A DNA stretch of 38,055 nt from Streptomyces hilarionis (GCF_024539675.1 NZ_JAHHIT010000034.1:1-38055); one strand, 5' to 3'. Shown: positions 8,015 to 16,242, counted from the stretch's first letter. Translations and numbers: made by a program. Notes: generated by a model from the sequence alone, not told the origin.

Positions 8015-10315
8015 GTGAAGACCCTGCTCATCGACAATTACGACTCGTACACGTACAACCTGTTCCAGCTGATCGCCGAGGTGAACGGCGAGGAGCCGGT
8101 GGTGGTCCTCAACGACGCCCCCGCGGACGCCGTCGTGGACCTCGCGGCCTTCGACAACGTGGTGGTGTCCCCCGGACCCGGGCACCCCTCGCGAGCTCGG
8201 GACTTCGGCATCAGCGCCCGGGTGCTCGCCGAGGCCCCGGTGCCGGTGCTCGGCGTCTGCCTCGGCCACCAGGGCATCGCACACGGGGAGGGCGCCCGGG
8301 TGGCCGCCGCGCCCGAGCCGCGGCACGGTCATCTGTCCAGCGTCCGCCACGACGGGCGGGACCTGTTCCAGGGGCTGCCGCAGAACTTCACCGCGGTCCG
8401 CTACCACTCGCTGGCCGTGCGCGAGCCGCTGCCCGACTCGCTGGAGGCCACGGCCTGGGCGGAGGACGGCGTCCTGATGGGGCTGAGGCACCGCGAACGG
8501 CCCCTGTGGGGCGTGCAGTTCCATCCCGAGTCGGTGCTGACCGAGTACGGCCACCGGATGCTCGTCAACTTCCGCAACCTGACGGCCGAGCGGGCCCGCA
8601 GGCCGCGCACCAAGAACACGGCGGTGCCCTCGCCGACGGCCTTCCCGCGCACCTCCCCGGTCCCCCGGCCCCGCCGTCCCGCCCACCGCCTGCACACCCG
8701 CCGCATCGCCGAGGCGATCGACGCGCAGGCCGCGTTCACGCGGCTGTACGCCGAATCGCCGCGGGCGTTCTGGCTGGACAGCTCGCGGGTGGAGGAGGGG
8801 CTCTCGCGGTTCTCGTTCCTCGGCGACGACAGCGGGCCGCTCGCCGAGTTCGTCCGCTACGACGTCGAAGCCGGCCGCTGCGAGATCGAGCGCGCCGGGC
8901 GGCCCACGCGCAAGGTCGGGGCGAGCGTCTTCGACTACCTCAAGCGGCAGCTGGCCGCCCGCCGGGTGGACGCCACCGGGCTGCCGTTCGACTTCACCGG
9001 CGGGTACGTCGGCTACTTCGGCTACGAGACGAAGGCCGACTGCGGCTCCCCCAACCGGCACCGCTCCCCCACCCCGGACGCCTGCTGGCTGTTCGCCGAC
9101 CGGCTCGTCGCGGTGGACCACCAGGAGGGGTACACCTACGCCGTCTGCGTGGCCGAGGACACCCCGCAGGCCGGGCGGGAGGCCGCGGACTGGCTGGAGA
9201 GCACCCTGAGCGCGCTGGCCGCGCTGCCGGCCGAGCCCGCCCGTGCCCGCCGCGCCCCGCGGGCCGCGGCCCCGGCCCAGCGGGCCGCCGCCCCGACCGG
9301 CCTCGCCGGCCGGACCACGCTGCTCGCCTCCGCCGCGGCCGCGCTCACCGCCCTCACCGGCCCTCGCGGCGCGGAGCAGCGCCCCGTCGCCGCCCCGGTC
9401 CCGTCCGGACCCGACGCCCCGGACGCGCTCAGGGGGGCCGAACCGTGGCTGGTGCGCGACCGGGAGACCTACCTCGCGGACATCGCGGCCTGCCGGCGGG
9501 AGCTCGTCGCGGGCACCAGCTACGAGATCTGCCTGACCGACGCGGCGCGTTTACCCGCACCGGACGACGCGTACGCCTTCTACCGGGCGCTGCGCCGCGT
9601 CAACCCCGCCCCCTACGCGGCCTTCCTCAGGTTCGGCGACCTCGACGTGGCCTGCTCCTCGCCGGAGCGCTTCCTGCGGATCACCCGGGACGGCGTCGCC
9701 GAGGCCAAGCCCATCAAGGGCACCGCGCCGCGCGGCGCCGGGGAGGCGGAGGACGCCCGGCTGCGGGACGCGCTCGCCGCGGACGCCAAGACCCGCGCCG
9801 AGAACCTGATGATCGTCGACCTGCTCCGCAACGACCTCGGACGGGTGTGCCGTACCGGCACCGTGCGGGTCTCCCGGCTCATGGCGACCGAGACGTACGC
9901 GACCGTGCACCAGCTCGTCTCCACCGTCGAGGGACGGCTGCGCGAGGGCGTGGACGCGGTGGACTGCGTGCGCGCCTGCTTCCCCGGCGGCTCGATGACG
10001 GGCGCGCCCAAGCTGCGCACGATGGAGATCATCGACGAGCTGGAGACCGAGGCCCGCGGCGTGTACGCGGGAGCCCTCGGCTACCTGGGATGCAGCGGCG
10101 GCGCGGACCTCAACATCGTCATCCGCACCGCCGTCATGGCCGACGGTGAGCTGCGGCTGGGGGCCGGGGGCGCGATCGTCCTGGACTCGGATCCGGCCGC
10201 GGAGTACGACGAGATGCTGCTGAAGACGGCCGCGCAGATGCACGCCCTGCGCGAGCCCGCCGCGGACGCCGACCCGGGGCCCGTCGCCGCCGCCGGGAAG
10301 CGGGCCGCGCGATGA
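8015..10315 (+). CDS. pabAB: Fused aminodeoxychorismate synthase PabA-PabB
   Basis: A 766-aa enzyme that converts chorismate and glutamine into 4-amino-4-deoxychorismate. Residues 1-195 form the glutamine amidotransferase: nucleophile Cys82 in GVCLGHQG, with His170 and Glu172 in QFHPES. After a basic Pro/Arg linker come the PabB N-terminal region (about 230-400), an Ala/Pro-rich insert (about 405-475) and the chorismate-binding core. Lys568 in KPIKGT is the lysine typical of PabB; anthranilate synthases usually have Ala there, so PABA and not anthranilate is favoured. Fused PabAB is common in Streptomyces antibiotic clusters (e.g. candicidin). The GTG start has GGGAGG upstream. Leu513 is a rare TTA codon (9551-9553), so bldA could limit expression. 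The stop overlaps the next start (ATGA). Confidence 0.94.
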   Translation: MKTLLIDNYDSYTYNLFQLIAEVNGEEPVVVLNDAPADAVVDLAAFDNVVVSPGPGHPSRARDFGISARVLAEAPVPVLGVCLGHQGIAHGEGARVAAAPEPRHGHLSSVRHDGRDLFQGLPQNFTAVRYHSLAVREPLPDSLEATAWAEDGVLMGLRHRERPLWGVQFHPESVLTEYGHRMLVNFRNLTAERARRPRTKNTAVPSPTAFPRTSPVPRPRRPAHRLHTRRIAEAIDAQAAFTRLYAESPRAFWLDSSRVEEGLSRFSFLGDDSGPLAEFVRYDVEAGRCEIERAGRPTRKVGASVFDYLKRQLAARRVDATGLPFDFTGGYVGYFGYETKADCGSPNRHRSPTPDACWLFADRLVAVDHQEGYTYAVCVAEDTPQAGREAADWLESTLSALAALPAEPARARRAPRAAAPAQRAAAPTGLAGRTTLLASAAAALTALTGPRGAEQRPVAAPVPSGPDAPDALRGAEPWLVRDRETYLADIAACRRELVAGTSYEICLTDAARLPAPDDAYAFYRALRRVNPAPYAAFLRFGDLDVACSSPERFLRITRDGVAEAKPIKGTAPRGAGEAEDARLRDALAADAKTRAENLMIVDLLRNDLGRVCRTGTVRVSRLMATETYATVHQLVSTVEGRLREGVDAVDCVRACFPGGSMTGAPKLRTMEIIDELETEARGVYAGALGYLGCSGGADLNIVIRTAVMADGELRLGAGGAIVLDSDPAAEYDEMLLKTAAQMHALREPAADADPGPVAAAGKRAAR

Positions 10316-11886
10316 CGGCCTCGCGCACGCCCGGGGCCGGCCCGGTCGTCACCCCCGTCGCGGGGGTGCCGCGGCCGAGGGCGGTCGCCGACGACTCCAC
10401 CGCCCCCGGCAACGTCGCCGCGTATCTGGCCGCACTCGCCGAGCGGCGCGGGTGGGGCGCGCGGCCGGCGTTCCACGAGGGACACCGGTTCTGGACCCAC
10501 GGCGAGGTGCACGACCTCGGGGCGCGGGCGGGCCGGGTGCTCGCCGAGCACGGGGTGCGGCCCGGCGACCGGGTGCTCCTGGCGCTGCCCGACGGCATCG
10601 CCTGGGTCGCGGCCTTCCTCGGCACGGCCCGGCTCGGGGCGGTGGCCGTCCTGGTCAACCCCGAACTGCCCGCCGCGGACCACGCGTTCATGGCCGAGGA
10701 CGCGCAGGTCGTGCTGTGCGTGACGGGACCCGGCCTGGAGGATCGTTTCTCCGACCGGGTCCGGCTCGGCGCCGACCAGCTCCTCGCGCTCGCCCCGACG
10801 GCCCGGCCGGCCCGCGCCCACCCGGTCGACGCGCACACGCCGCTGTACGTGCAGTACACCTCGGGCACCACGGGCCGGCCGAAAGGGGTCGTGCATACGC
10901 ACGGCGACCCGAAGACGTACCACGACCTCATCGGCCGGCGGCTGCTGCGCGTCACCGAGGCGGACGTCACCCTGTCGGTGTCGAAGCTGTACTTCGCCTA
11001 CGGCTTCGGCAACGCCTTCGTCTTCCCGCTCTTCTCCGGCTCCAGCGCCGTGCTGGTGGACCGGCGTCCGTCGCCCGCCGCCGTCGACGAACTCGTCGCC
11101 CGGCACCGCGTCACCCTGCTGTACTCGGTGCCCTCGGCGTACGCAGCGCTGGTCGCCGACCGGGGCAGCGGGCACACGGCCTGCTTCGCCTCGGTGCGCG
11201 CGGCGGTGTCGGCGGGCGAGGGCCTGCCGGACGACGTCGGGGCCCGGGTCGCCGACCTGCTCGGCGCGCCCGTGCTGGAGCAGATCGGCTCCACCGAGGC
11301 AGGCCACGCCTTCTGCGCCAACGGCCTGGGCCACCACCGGCCCGGCACCGTCGGGCGACCCGTGCCCGGCTTCGAGGTGGAGCTGCGCGACCGGGCCGGA
11401 CGACCGGTGCCCGACGGCGCGGAGGGCGAGATGTGGGTGCGCGGGCCGACGGTGACGCGCGGCTACCTGAACCGGCCCGAGGAGACCGAGCGGACCCTGG
11501 CCGGCGGCTGGCTGGCCACCCACGACCGGGCCCGCCGCGAACCGGACGGCGCCTACCGCCATCTGGGCCGCGCCGACGACATGGAGATGGCCGGCGGGAT
11601 CACCGTCTCCCCGCTGGAGGTGGAGGCCGTCCTGCGGGCCCATCCGGCGGTGCGGGAGGTCGCGGTCGCCGCGGTCCCGGACGCGGGGGGCTCCGGCAGG
11701 CTGCGCGCCTTCGTCGTGCCCGCCGGCGCCGTCTCCGCCGCCGCCCTGGAGGCGGAGCTCGTCGCCCTGGCGCGGGACCGCCTCGCCGCCTTCAAGGTGC
11801 CCAGAAGCGTCTCCTGCGTGACGTCCCTGCCGCGCACCGCCACCGGAAAGCTCCGGCGCCACCTGGTCCGCCGGGGCGCGTGGTGA
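10312..11886 (+). CDS. Benzoate-CoA ligase-like AMP-forming enzyme
   Basis: A 524-aa member of the ANL (acyl-CoA synthetase) superfamily that would adenylate an aromatic acid and transfer it to CoA. The ATP-binding loop YTSGTTGRPKG lies near residue 182, followed by SKLYFAYGFGNAFVFPLF, a stretch characteristic of benzoate- and 4-hydroxybenzoate-CoA ligases. Then come SAGEGLP, GSTEAGH, the hinge GRADDMEMAGGITVSPLEVE and the C-terminal TATGKLRR with the catalytic lysine. The first 35 residues are an extra Pro/Ala-rich extension. It is translationally coupled to pabAB through a 4-base ATGA overlap. The neighbourhood makes p-aminobenzoate the most likely substrate; this is inference. Confidence 0.9.
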   Translation: MTASRTPGAGPVVTPVAGVPRPRAVADDSTAPGNVAAYLAALAERRGWGARPAFHEGHRFWTHGEVHDLGARAGRVLAEHGVRPGDRVLLALPDGIAWVAAFLGTARLGAVAVLVNPELPAADHAFMAEDAQVVLCVTGPGLEDRFSDRVRLGADQLLALAPTARPARAHPVDAHTPLYVQYTSGTTGRPKGVVHTHGDPKTYHDLIGRRLLRVTEADVTLSVSKLYFAYGFGNAFVFPLFSGSSAVLVDRRPSPAAVDELVARHRVTLLYSVPSAYAALVADRGSGHTACFASVRAAVSAGEGLPDDVGARVADLLGAPVLEQIGSTEAGHAFCANGLGHHRPGTVGRPVPGFEVELRDRAGRPVPDGAEGEMWVRGPTVTRGYLNRPEETERTLAGGWLATHDRARREPDGAYRHLGRADDMEMAGGITVSPLEVEAVLRAHPAVREVAVAAVPDAGGSGRLRAFVVPAGAVSAAALEAELVALARDRLAAFKVPRSVSCVTSLPRTATGKLRRHLVRRGAW

Positions 11887-11936
11887 CCGTGCCGGGGGCC
11901 CCGTCGTCCGAGCGTCCGTCCGAGAGGAACAGCCAC

Positions 11937-13505
11937 ATGTCGCAGCACCCCCTGCTCGCCGGCCGCGGGTTCTACCTGGGCCCGCTGTTCCGGCGGGCCG
12001 CCGACCGGCACGGAGCCGTCTTCGTCACCCTGGACCGGCCGCTGGACACCCACCCCTCGCTGGGCGTCCACCTGGACTACCGGACGCTGGCCGACCTGGT
12101 GGAGGAGCTGTCGGGCCGGCTGTGGGCGGCCGGGGTACGGCCCGCGGAGCGGGTGGCCGTCCACAAGACGGACAACGTCGACATCATGCTGCTGACCTGC
12201 GCGATATCCCGGATCGGCGCGGTGCCCGCGCTGCTCTCCCCCGGCCTGGCCCCGGCGGTCGTGGCGCAGTTGCTCGAACGCCTCGACCGGCCCTGGCTGA
12301 TCACCGACCGGGCCAGGCTGGAGGGGCCGCTGCGCGGGCTCGCCCCGTCCGTGCGGCGGATCCTGTCCGTGGACGACGCGCCCGGCGCCGAGACGCTGGG
12401 GCGGTACGCCGGCGCGGAACCGCCCACGCCCGTGCGGCCGAACCCGCGAGAACCCGCCCTCATCACCCACAGCTCGGGCACCACCGGCGTGCCCAAGCTG
12501 GCCGTGCACTGCCCGCACGCGATGTGGAACCGGCTCGTGCCGCAGCAGGCGATGGGCTGGCCCACCCGCCGTGAGACGGCCGCGCTGCACATGTCGTTCG
12601 TGCACTCGCGCTTCTACCACCTGCTCGGCGTGCTGCTGCGGTTCGGCAGCCCGCTCGTGCTGATCACCGACCCGGACCCGGCGGCCGTCGGACCGCTGCT
12701 GGCCCGCCACCGCCCCGGCATCGTCGAGACCCATCCCAACACCTTCGTGCTGTGGGAGGAGCTGGCCGACGCGCCCGGCGCCCCGCTGTCCCGGGTGACG
12801 TCGTACGGCTCCACGTTCGACGCGATCCACCCGCGCACGGTGCGCCGGCTCCTGGACGCGTCGACGCGCCGCGCGCCCCGGCTGATCCAGCTGTACGGGC
12901 AGAGCGAGACCGGTCCGGTCGCCTTCCGGTGGTTCACGCGGCGCAGCGCCGGGCGCGCGGACGGCCGCCGGGTCGGCATCGGCATCCCCGGCTTCACCCG
13001 GGTGCGGATCACCGACGCCGAGGGACGGCGGGTGCCGCCGGGCACGCCCGGCCGGATCGAGGCCCGCACCCGGGGACGCGTCCTCACCTACCTCGGCGCG
13101 CACGAGCAGTACGAGCGCCAGCTCGACGGCGGCTGGTGGCAGATGGGCGACCTGGGCTGCGTGAGCCGGCTGGGCGCGCTGCGTCTGATCGACCGCGAGG
13201 CCGACCGGATCGACGCGGTGCACAGCAACCTGGAGATCGAGGACGCCCTGATGGAGCGGCTGGAGGAACTGCGCGAGGTGGTCGTCGTGGCCGGCGCGGA
13301 CCGGGAACCGGTGCCGGTGGTGTGCGTGCGCGGCGAGCGGCCCCTCGACCCGGAGCGCTGGCGGGCGGCCACGGCCGACCTGCCCGCGATGGCCGAGCCC
13401 CGGCAGTGGCGGTTCGAGGAGCTGCCGATGACGGCGACCTGGAAGGTCAAGCGGGTGGAGATCACCCGCATGCTGGCCGCGAGGCCCTCGGGCGGGCGCG
13501 CGTGA
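11937..13505 (+). CDS. Second, divergent acyl-adenylating (ANL) enzyme
   Basis: A 522-aa AMP-binding enzyme only distantly like its neighbour. The ATP-binding loop is THSSGTTGVPKLAVH (about residues 177-191), the A5-like motif is LYGQSETGP (about 318), and a C-terminal TATWKVKR supplies a probable catalytic lysine (about 502). The usual hinge GRxDDxxKxxGxxI is altered to DREADRIDAVHSNLEIED. Its acceptor (CoA, an amine, or a diazotisation-type reaction as in CreM-like proteins) cannot be told. I chose ATG 11937 because GAGAGGA lies 9 bases upstream; an alternative GTG at 11883 overlaps the previous stop. No carrier protein or NRPS module is nearby. Confidence 0.87.
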   Translation: MSQHPLLAGRGFYLGPLFRRAADRHGAVFVTLDRPLDTHPSLGVHLDYRTLADLVEELSGRLWAAGVRPAERVAVHKTDNVDIMLLTCAISRIGAVPALLSPGLAPAVVAQLLERLDRPWLITDRARLEGPLRGLAPSVRRILSVDDAPGAETLGRYAGAEPPTPVRPNPREPALITHSSGTTGVPKLAVHCPHAMWNRLVPQQAMGWPTRRETAALHMSFVHSRFYHLLGVLLRFGSPLVLITDPDPAAVGPLLARHRPGIVETHPNTFVLWEELADAPGAPLSRVTSYGSTFDAIHPRTVRRLLDASTRRAPRLIQLYGQSETGPVAFRWFTRRSAGRADGRRVGIGIPGFTRVRITDAEGRRVPPGTPGRIEARTRGRVLTYLGAHEQYERQLDGGWWQMGDLGCVSRLGALRLIDREADRIDAVHSNLEIEDALMERLEELREVVVVAGADREPVPVVCVRGERPLDPERWRAATADLPAMAEPRQWRFEELPMTATWKVKRVEITRMLAARPSGGRA

Positions 13506-14692
13506 ACCCGGTCGTCGTCGTGGGCGCGGGCCCCGTCGGGCTGTCGGCGGCGCTCGCCCTGCGCGGGCACGGACTGCCGGTGCTGCTGCTGGAGGCGGAC
13601 GCCGAGGACCGCGCGCGGCCGGGCAGCCGCGCCCTGTTCGTGCACCGCGAGACGCTCCGGCTGCTCGACGGGATGCGGCCGGGCCTCGCCGCGCAGATCA
13701 CGGCCTTCGGCCGGACCTGGCGCACCCGGCGGACCCTGTACCGCGGGCGTGAGGTGTACGCGCGCACCGTCCCGCCGCCCTCCGGCCCCCGCCCCGCGCT
13801 CCCGCCGTTCACCAGCCTGCGCCAGGCGGACACCGAGCGGTTCCTGCGCGGCGCCTGCGAGCGGGCCGGGGTCGCCTTCGAGTGGGGCGCGCGGGTGAAC
13901 GGCGTGAGCGCCGCGCCGGGCGGGGTCGTGCTGAGCGGCGAGGACGGGCGGGAGTGGCGCGCCGGGCACGTCATCGCCGCCGACGGGGCCCGTTCGGCGG
14001 TGCGGCGCGCCCTGGGCATCGCCATGGAGGGCGTCCGGGGCGAGGGCTTCCACACGGTCGTGGACGTGGCCGACGTGCCGGGCGGCGAGCTGCCGCTGGA
14101 GCGGGTCTTCCACTACGAGCATCCGGGGGTGGGCGGCCGCAGCGTGATGCGGGTGCCGTTCACCGGGGGCTTCCAGGTCGATCTTCAGTGCCGCGACGAC
14201 GACGCGCAGGAGGCGTTCGGCACCGAGGAGGCGGTGCGGCGCTGGCTCCCGGCGGTCGTCGGCGAGGGGTACGCCGACCGGATCCTGTGGGTGTCGACCT
14301 ACCGTTTCCAGCGTCTGGTCGCCGACTCGTTCACGGACGCCCACCGGCGGGTGCTGCTCGTCGGCGAGGCGGCGCACCTCTTCCCGCCGTTCGGCGCGCG
14401 CGGCATGAACAGCGGGATCGCCGACGCCGCCGCGGCCGCCGCGGCCGTCGCGACCGGCACCGCGGGGGCCGTCGGGGCGTTCGCCGAGGCGCGGCGCGCG
14501 GCGGGGCTGTTCAACAGCGCCGCCGCGGGGAGCGCGCTGGAGCATCTGCGGCCGCGCAGCCGGAGCGTGCGGTTGCGGCAGCGGGCGGCGGCCGCGCTCG
14601 CGCCCGTGCTGCCGTCGTGCGGGTCGTGGCTGGAGCACGCGCCGTACGGGCCGCGCGGCGGGGCCCCCGCGGCAGCGGGCGGAAAGTACTGA
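13502..14692 (+). CDS. FAD-dependent aromatic monooxygenase
   Basis: A 396-aa class A flavoprotein hydroxylase. The dinucleotide fold GAGPVG is at residues 8-13, a DG-type motif (AADGARS) near 158-164, and the flavin-binding GD motif region reads VGEAAHLFPPFGARGMNSG, with Glu in place of the usual Asp. The GMNSGIADA segment resembles MhpA/phenol hydroxylase-type enzymes acting on aromatic rings. The N-terminal GTG start overlaps the preceding stop by GTGA, so translation is coupled. In this setting it probably hydroxylates p-aminobenzoate or a derivative; oxidative decarboxylation to 4-aminophenol is another known reaction type for such enzymes. The exact reaction is inference. Confidence 0.88.
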   Translation: MNPVVVVGAGPVGLSAALALRGHGLPVLLLEADAEDRARPGSRALFVHRETLRLLDGMRPGLAAQITAFGRTWRTRRTLYRGREVYARTVPPPSGPRPALPPFTSLRQADTERFLRGACERAGVAFEWGARVNGVSAAPGGVVLSGEDGREWRAGHVIAADGARSAVRRALGIAMEGVRGEGFHTVVDVADVPGGELPLERVFHYEHPGVGGRSVMRVPFTGGFQVDLQCRDDDAQEAFGTEEAVRRWLPAVVGEGYADRILWVSTYRFQRLVADSFTDAHRRVLLVGEAAHLFPPFGARGMNSGIADAAAAAAAVATGTAGAVGAFAEARRAAGLFNSAAAGSALEHLRPRSRSVRLRQRAAAALAPVLPSCGSWLEHAPYGPRGGAPAAAGGKY

Positions 14693-14704
14693 GAGGAGCG
14701 GACG

Positions 14705-15511
14705 ATGACACGGCACGCAGTTCTGGAGGAGTCGCTGGCCTGGACGCCGGCCAGGGGTCTGACGCCCCGCTGCGGCGACGGTGGCGGACGGCTGCTGGTC
14801 GCGGACTCGTGGCTGGTGCGCGAGGGCCGGGTGCGCGGCCTGGAGCGGCACCGGGAGCGGTTCCTGCGGGCCTGCGGCGAGTGCAGCGGGCCGCCGCTGC
14901 GCCGGCTGCTGGAGTTCTGGCGGGACGCGGCGGCCGCGCTGCCGCGCACCGGTGAGTGGTTCCCGCGCGTGGAACTCGCCGCGGGGTCGCTGGAGTTGCG
15001 GCTGCTGCTGCGGCCGGCGCCGCCGCTGGAGCCGGACGTGCGGGTGTGGGCGGCGGGCCAGCCGGACCCGCGGACCAGGCCGCGCCGCAAGGGGCCCGAC
15101 CTGGACGCGCTGGCCCGGGTGCGCCGCCGGGCGTCCGAGGAGGGGGCGTCGGAGGCGGTGCTGGTCGCGCCGTCGGGCGCGGTGCTGGAGGCGGCGACCG
15201 CCAGCGTCGTGTGGTGGGAGGGCGACGCGCTGTGTCTGCCCCCGCCCCGGCTGCCGGTGCTGCCCGGGGTGACGGTCGGCCTGCTCCAGGAACGGGCGCA
15301 CCGGCTCGGGATCCGGGTCGTCCACCGCGAGCGGGCGCTGGCCGAGTTGCACGACCGGGAGGTGTGGCTGGTGAACGCCCTGCACGGGATCCGGCCCGTC
15401 ACGGGCTGGGCGGGCGGGACGGTCGGGACGGTCGGTTCCGCGCCCGCCGTGCGGGCCCCGGAATGGCGCCGGTGGCTGGAGTCCCTGGGCGAACCGATCT
15501 CCCGCGCCTGA
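14705..15511 (+). CDS. pabC: Class IV aminotransferase-fold 4-amino-4-deoxychorismate lyase
   Basis: A 268-aa fold-type IV PLP enzyme expected to split aminodeoxychorismate into p-aminobenzoate and pyruvate, completing the step begun by PabAB. The PLP lysine is probably Lys129 in RPRRKGPDL. The family segment VLEAATASVVWW replaces the more usual E-x-T-x-S-N form, and RLPVLPGVTVGLLQ is conserved. The ATG at 14705 follows AGAGGAG. It is the last gene of the locus, 12 bases after the monooxygenase gene. The gene symbol rests on context as much as on motifs, since branched-chain or D-amino acid aminotransferases share this fold. Confidence 0.82.
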   Translation: MTRHAVLEESLAWTPARGLTPRCGDGGGRLLVADSWLVREGRVRGLERHRERFLRACGECSGPPLRRLLEFWRDAAAALPRTGEWFPRVELAAGSLELRLLLRPAPPLEPDVRVWAAGQPDPRTRPRRKGPDLDALARVRRRASEEGASEAVLVAPSGAVLEAATASVVWWEGDALCLPPPRLPVLPGVTVGLLQERAHRLGIRVVHRERALAELHDREVWLVNALHGIRPVTGWAGGTVGTVGSAPAVRAPEWRRWLESLGEPISRA

Positions 15512-15574
15512 GAGGCACGGGCGGGTCCGGGTCCCGGGCGGGTACGGGTACGGGTAGCGCGGCGTGCCGGCGTC

Positions 15575-15670
15575 GCAGAGCACCGATATCGCCGAGTACG
15601 GGTATTTTCGAGTGCAGACATTGCCGAGTCCGGATATTGCCGAGTCCGGATATTACCGAGTAGAGGTGTC
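15575..15670. repeat. Six tandem 16-bp repeats after the PABA locus
   Basis: Head-to-tail units of exactly 16 bp start at 15575, 15591, 15607, 15623, 15639 and 15655. Units 15623-15638 and 15639-15654 are identical (GCCGAGTCCGGATATT); the others diverge but keep the GAG and ATT-type positions, and a partial seventh begins at 15671. The array is AT-richer than the surroundings and lies between the convergent pabC and CMD genes. No coding function is apparent. Confidence 0.8.
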
Positions 15671-15695
15671 GCCGAAAAGAGGGGGAACGCGGGAA

Positions 15696-15735
15696 CGGGC
15701 ATCGGCCGATTTCACCGATGCCCGCGCCTTTCGTT
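15696..15735. terminator. Intrinsic terminator between convergent pabC and CMD gene
   Basis: CGGGCATCGG (15696-15705) pairs perfectly with CCGATGCCCG (15715-15724) over a 9-nt loop. The plus strand continues with CGCCTTTCGTTTTT, so it is clearest as a terminator for the PABA operon, and it may serve both directions. Confidence 0.8.
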
Positions 15736-15744
15736 TTTCCGCGT

Positions 15745-16230
15745 TTATTTTCCGGCGGGCTGATAGGCGCCCGGCGTCATGCGTGTCGCGATGGCGATCC
15801 GGTTGTAGGCGTTGATGACGGTGGCCGCCCAGATCAGCGCCGCCAGCTGCGCGTCGTCGAAGACCTCCGCCGCCTGCGCGTAGACCGCGTCCGGCACCTG
15901 CCCGTCGTGCACCAGGGTCACGGCCTCGGTCAACGCCAGTGCGGCCCGCTCCCGTTCGGAGAAGAAAGGGGTCTCCCGCCAGGCGTTCAGCGCGTACAGG
16001 CGCTGCTCGCTCTCGCCCTGGGCGCGGGCGTCCTTGGTGTGCATGTCGAGGCAGAAGGCGCAGCCGTTGAGCTGCGAGGCGCGGGTCCTGACCAGTTCCA
16101 GTATCTCCGGCTCGACCTTCGCCTCCCGCGCCGCGGAAACGGCGGCGGCGTGCAGGGAGCCCATCGCGGCGGATACTTCGGGGGTGGCCTTCTTGAGGGC
16201 GACACGGGACACGGAATTACTGTTCGTCAT
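15745..16230 (-). CDS. Carboxymuconolactone decarboxylase/AhpD-family protein (paralogue 1)
   Basis: A 161-aa all-helical protein of the CMD/AhpD family. It has the redox motif GCAFCLDMH (Cys57, Cys60, His64), as in AhpD-type alkylhydroperoxidases that reduce peroxides or act as thiol oxidoreductases. It is a clear paralogue of the protein at 17737-18273, sharing LELV-RASQ-N-CA-C-DMH-KD and the TVINA-NR segment. The start MTNSNSV at 16230 is supported by a TACAGT -10 box 6 bases upstream and no ribosome site, suggesting a leaderless mRNA; a longer frame to 16317 would read through the promoter. It follows the MocR gene on the same strand. Confidence 0.88.
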   Translation of the reverse strand: MTNSNSVSRVALKKATPEVSAAMGSLHAAAVSAAREAKVEPEILELVRTRASQLNGCAFCLDMHTKDARAQGESEQRLYALNAWRETPFFSERERAALALTEAVTLVHDGQVPDAVYAQAAEVFDDAQLAALIWAATVINAYNRIAIATRMTPGAYQPAGK

Positions 16231-16236
16231 GGTGGG

Positions 16237-16242
16237 ACTGTA
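16237..16242 (-). promoter_or_regulatory. -10 box for leaderless CMD paralogue 1
   Basis: Minus-strand TACAGT with 6 bases to the ATG at 16230, and no Shine-Dalgarno sequence. Confidence 0.45.

Noticed and set aside
8015..10315. Reading the fused enzyme as anthranilate synthase
   Set aside because: The core has KPIKGT with lysine, the PabB-type residue, and the amidotransferase-first order differs from PhzE-like synthases; a pabC-like gene is also present.
10452..13505. One 1017-codon protein spanning both ligases
   Set aside because: Its first half is a shadow of the upstream ligase frame; only the part from 11937 onward, with its own ribosome site, is a real gene.
15564..15815. 83-codon open frame through the 16-bp repeats
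   Set aside because: It crosses the tandem repeats and the terminator hairpin, has no ribosome site and overlaps the end of the CMD gene.
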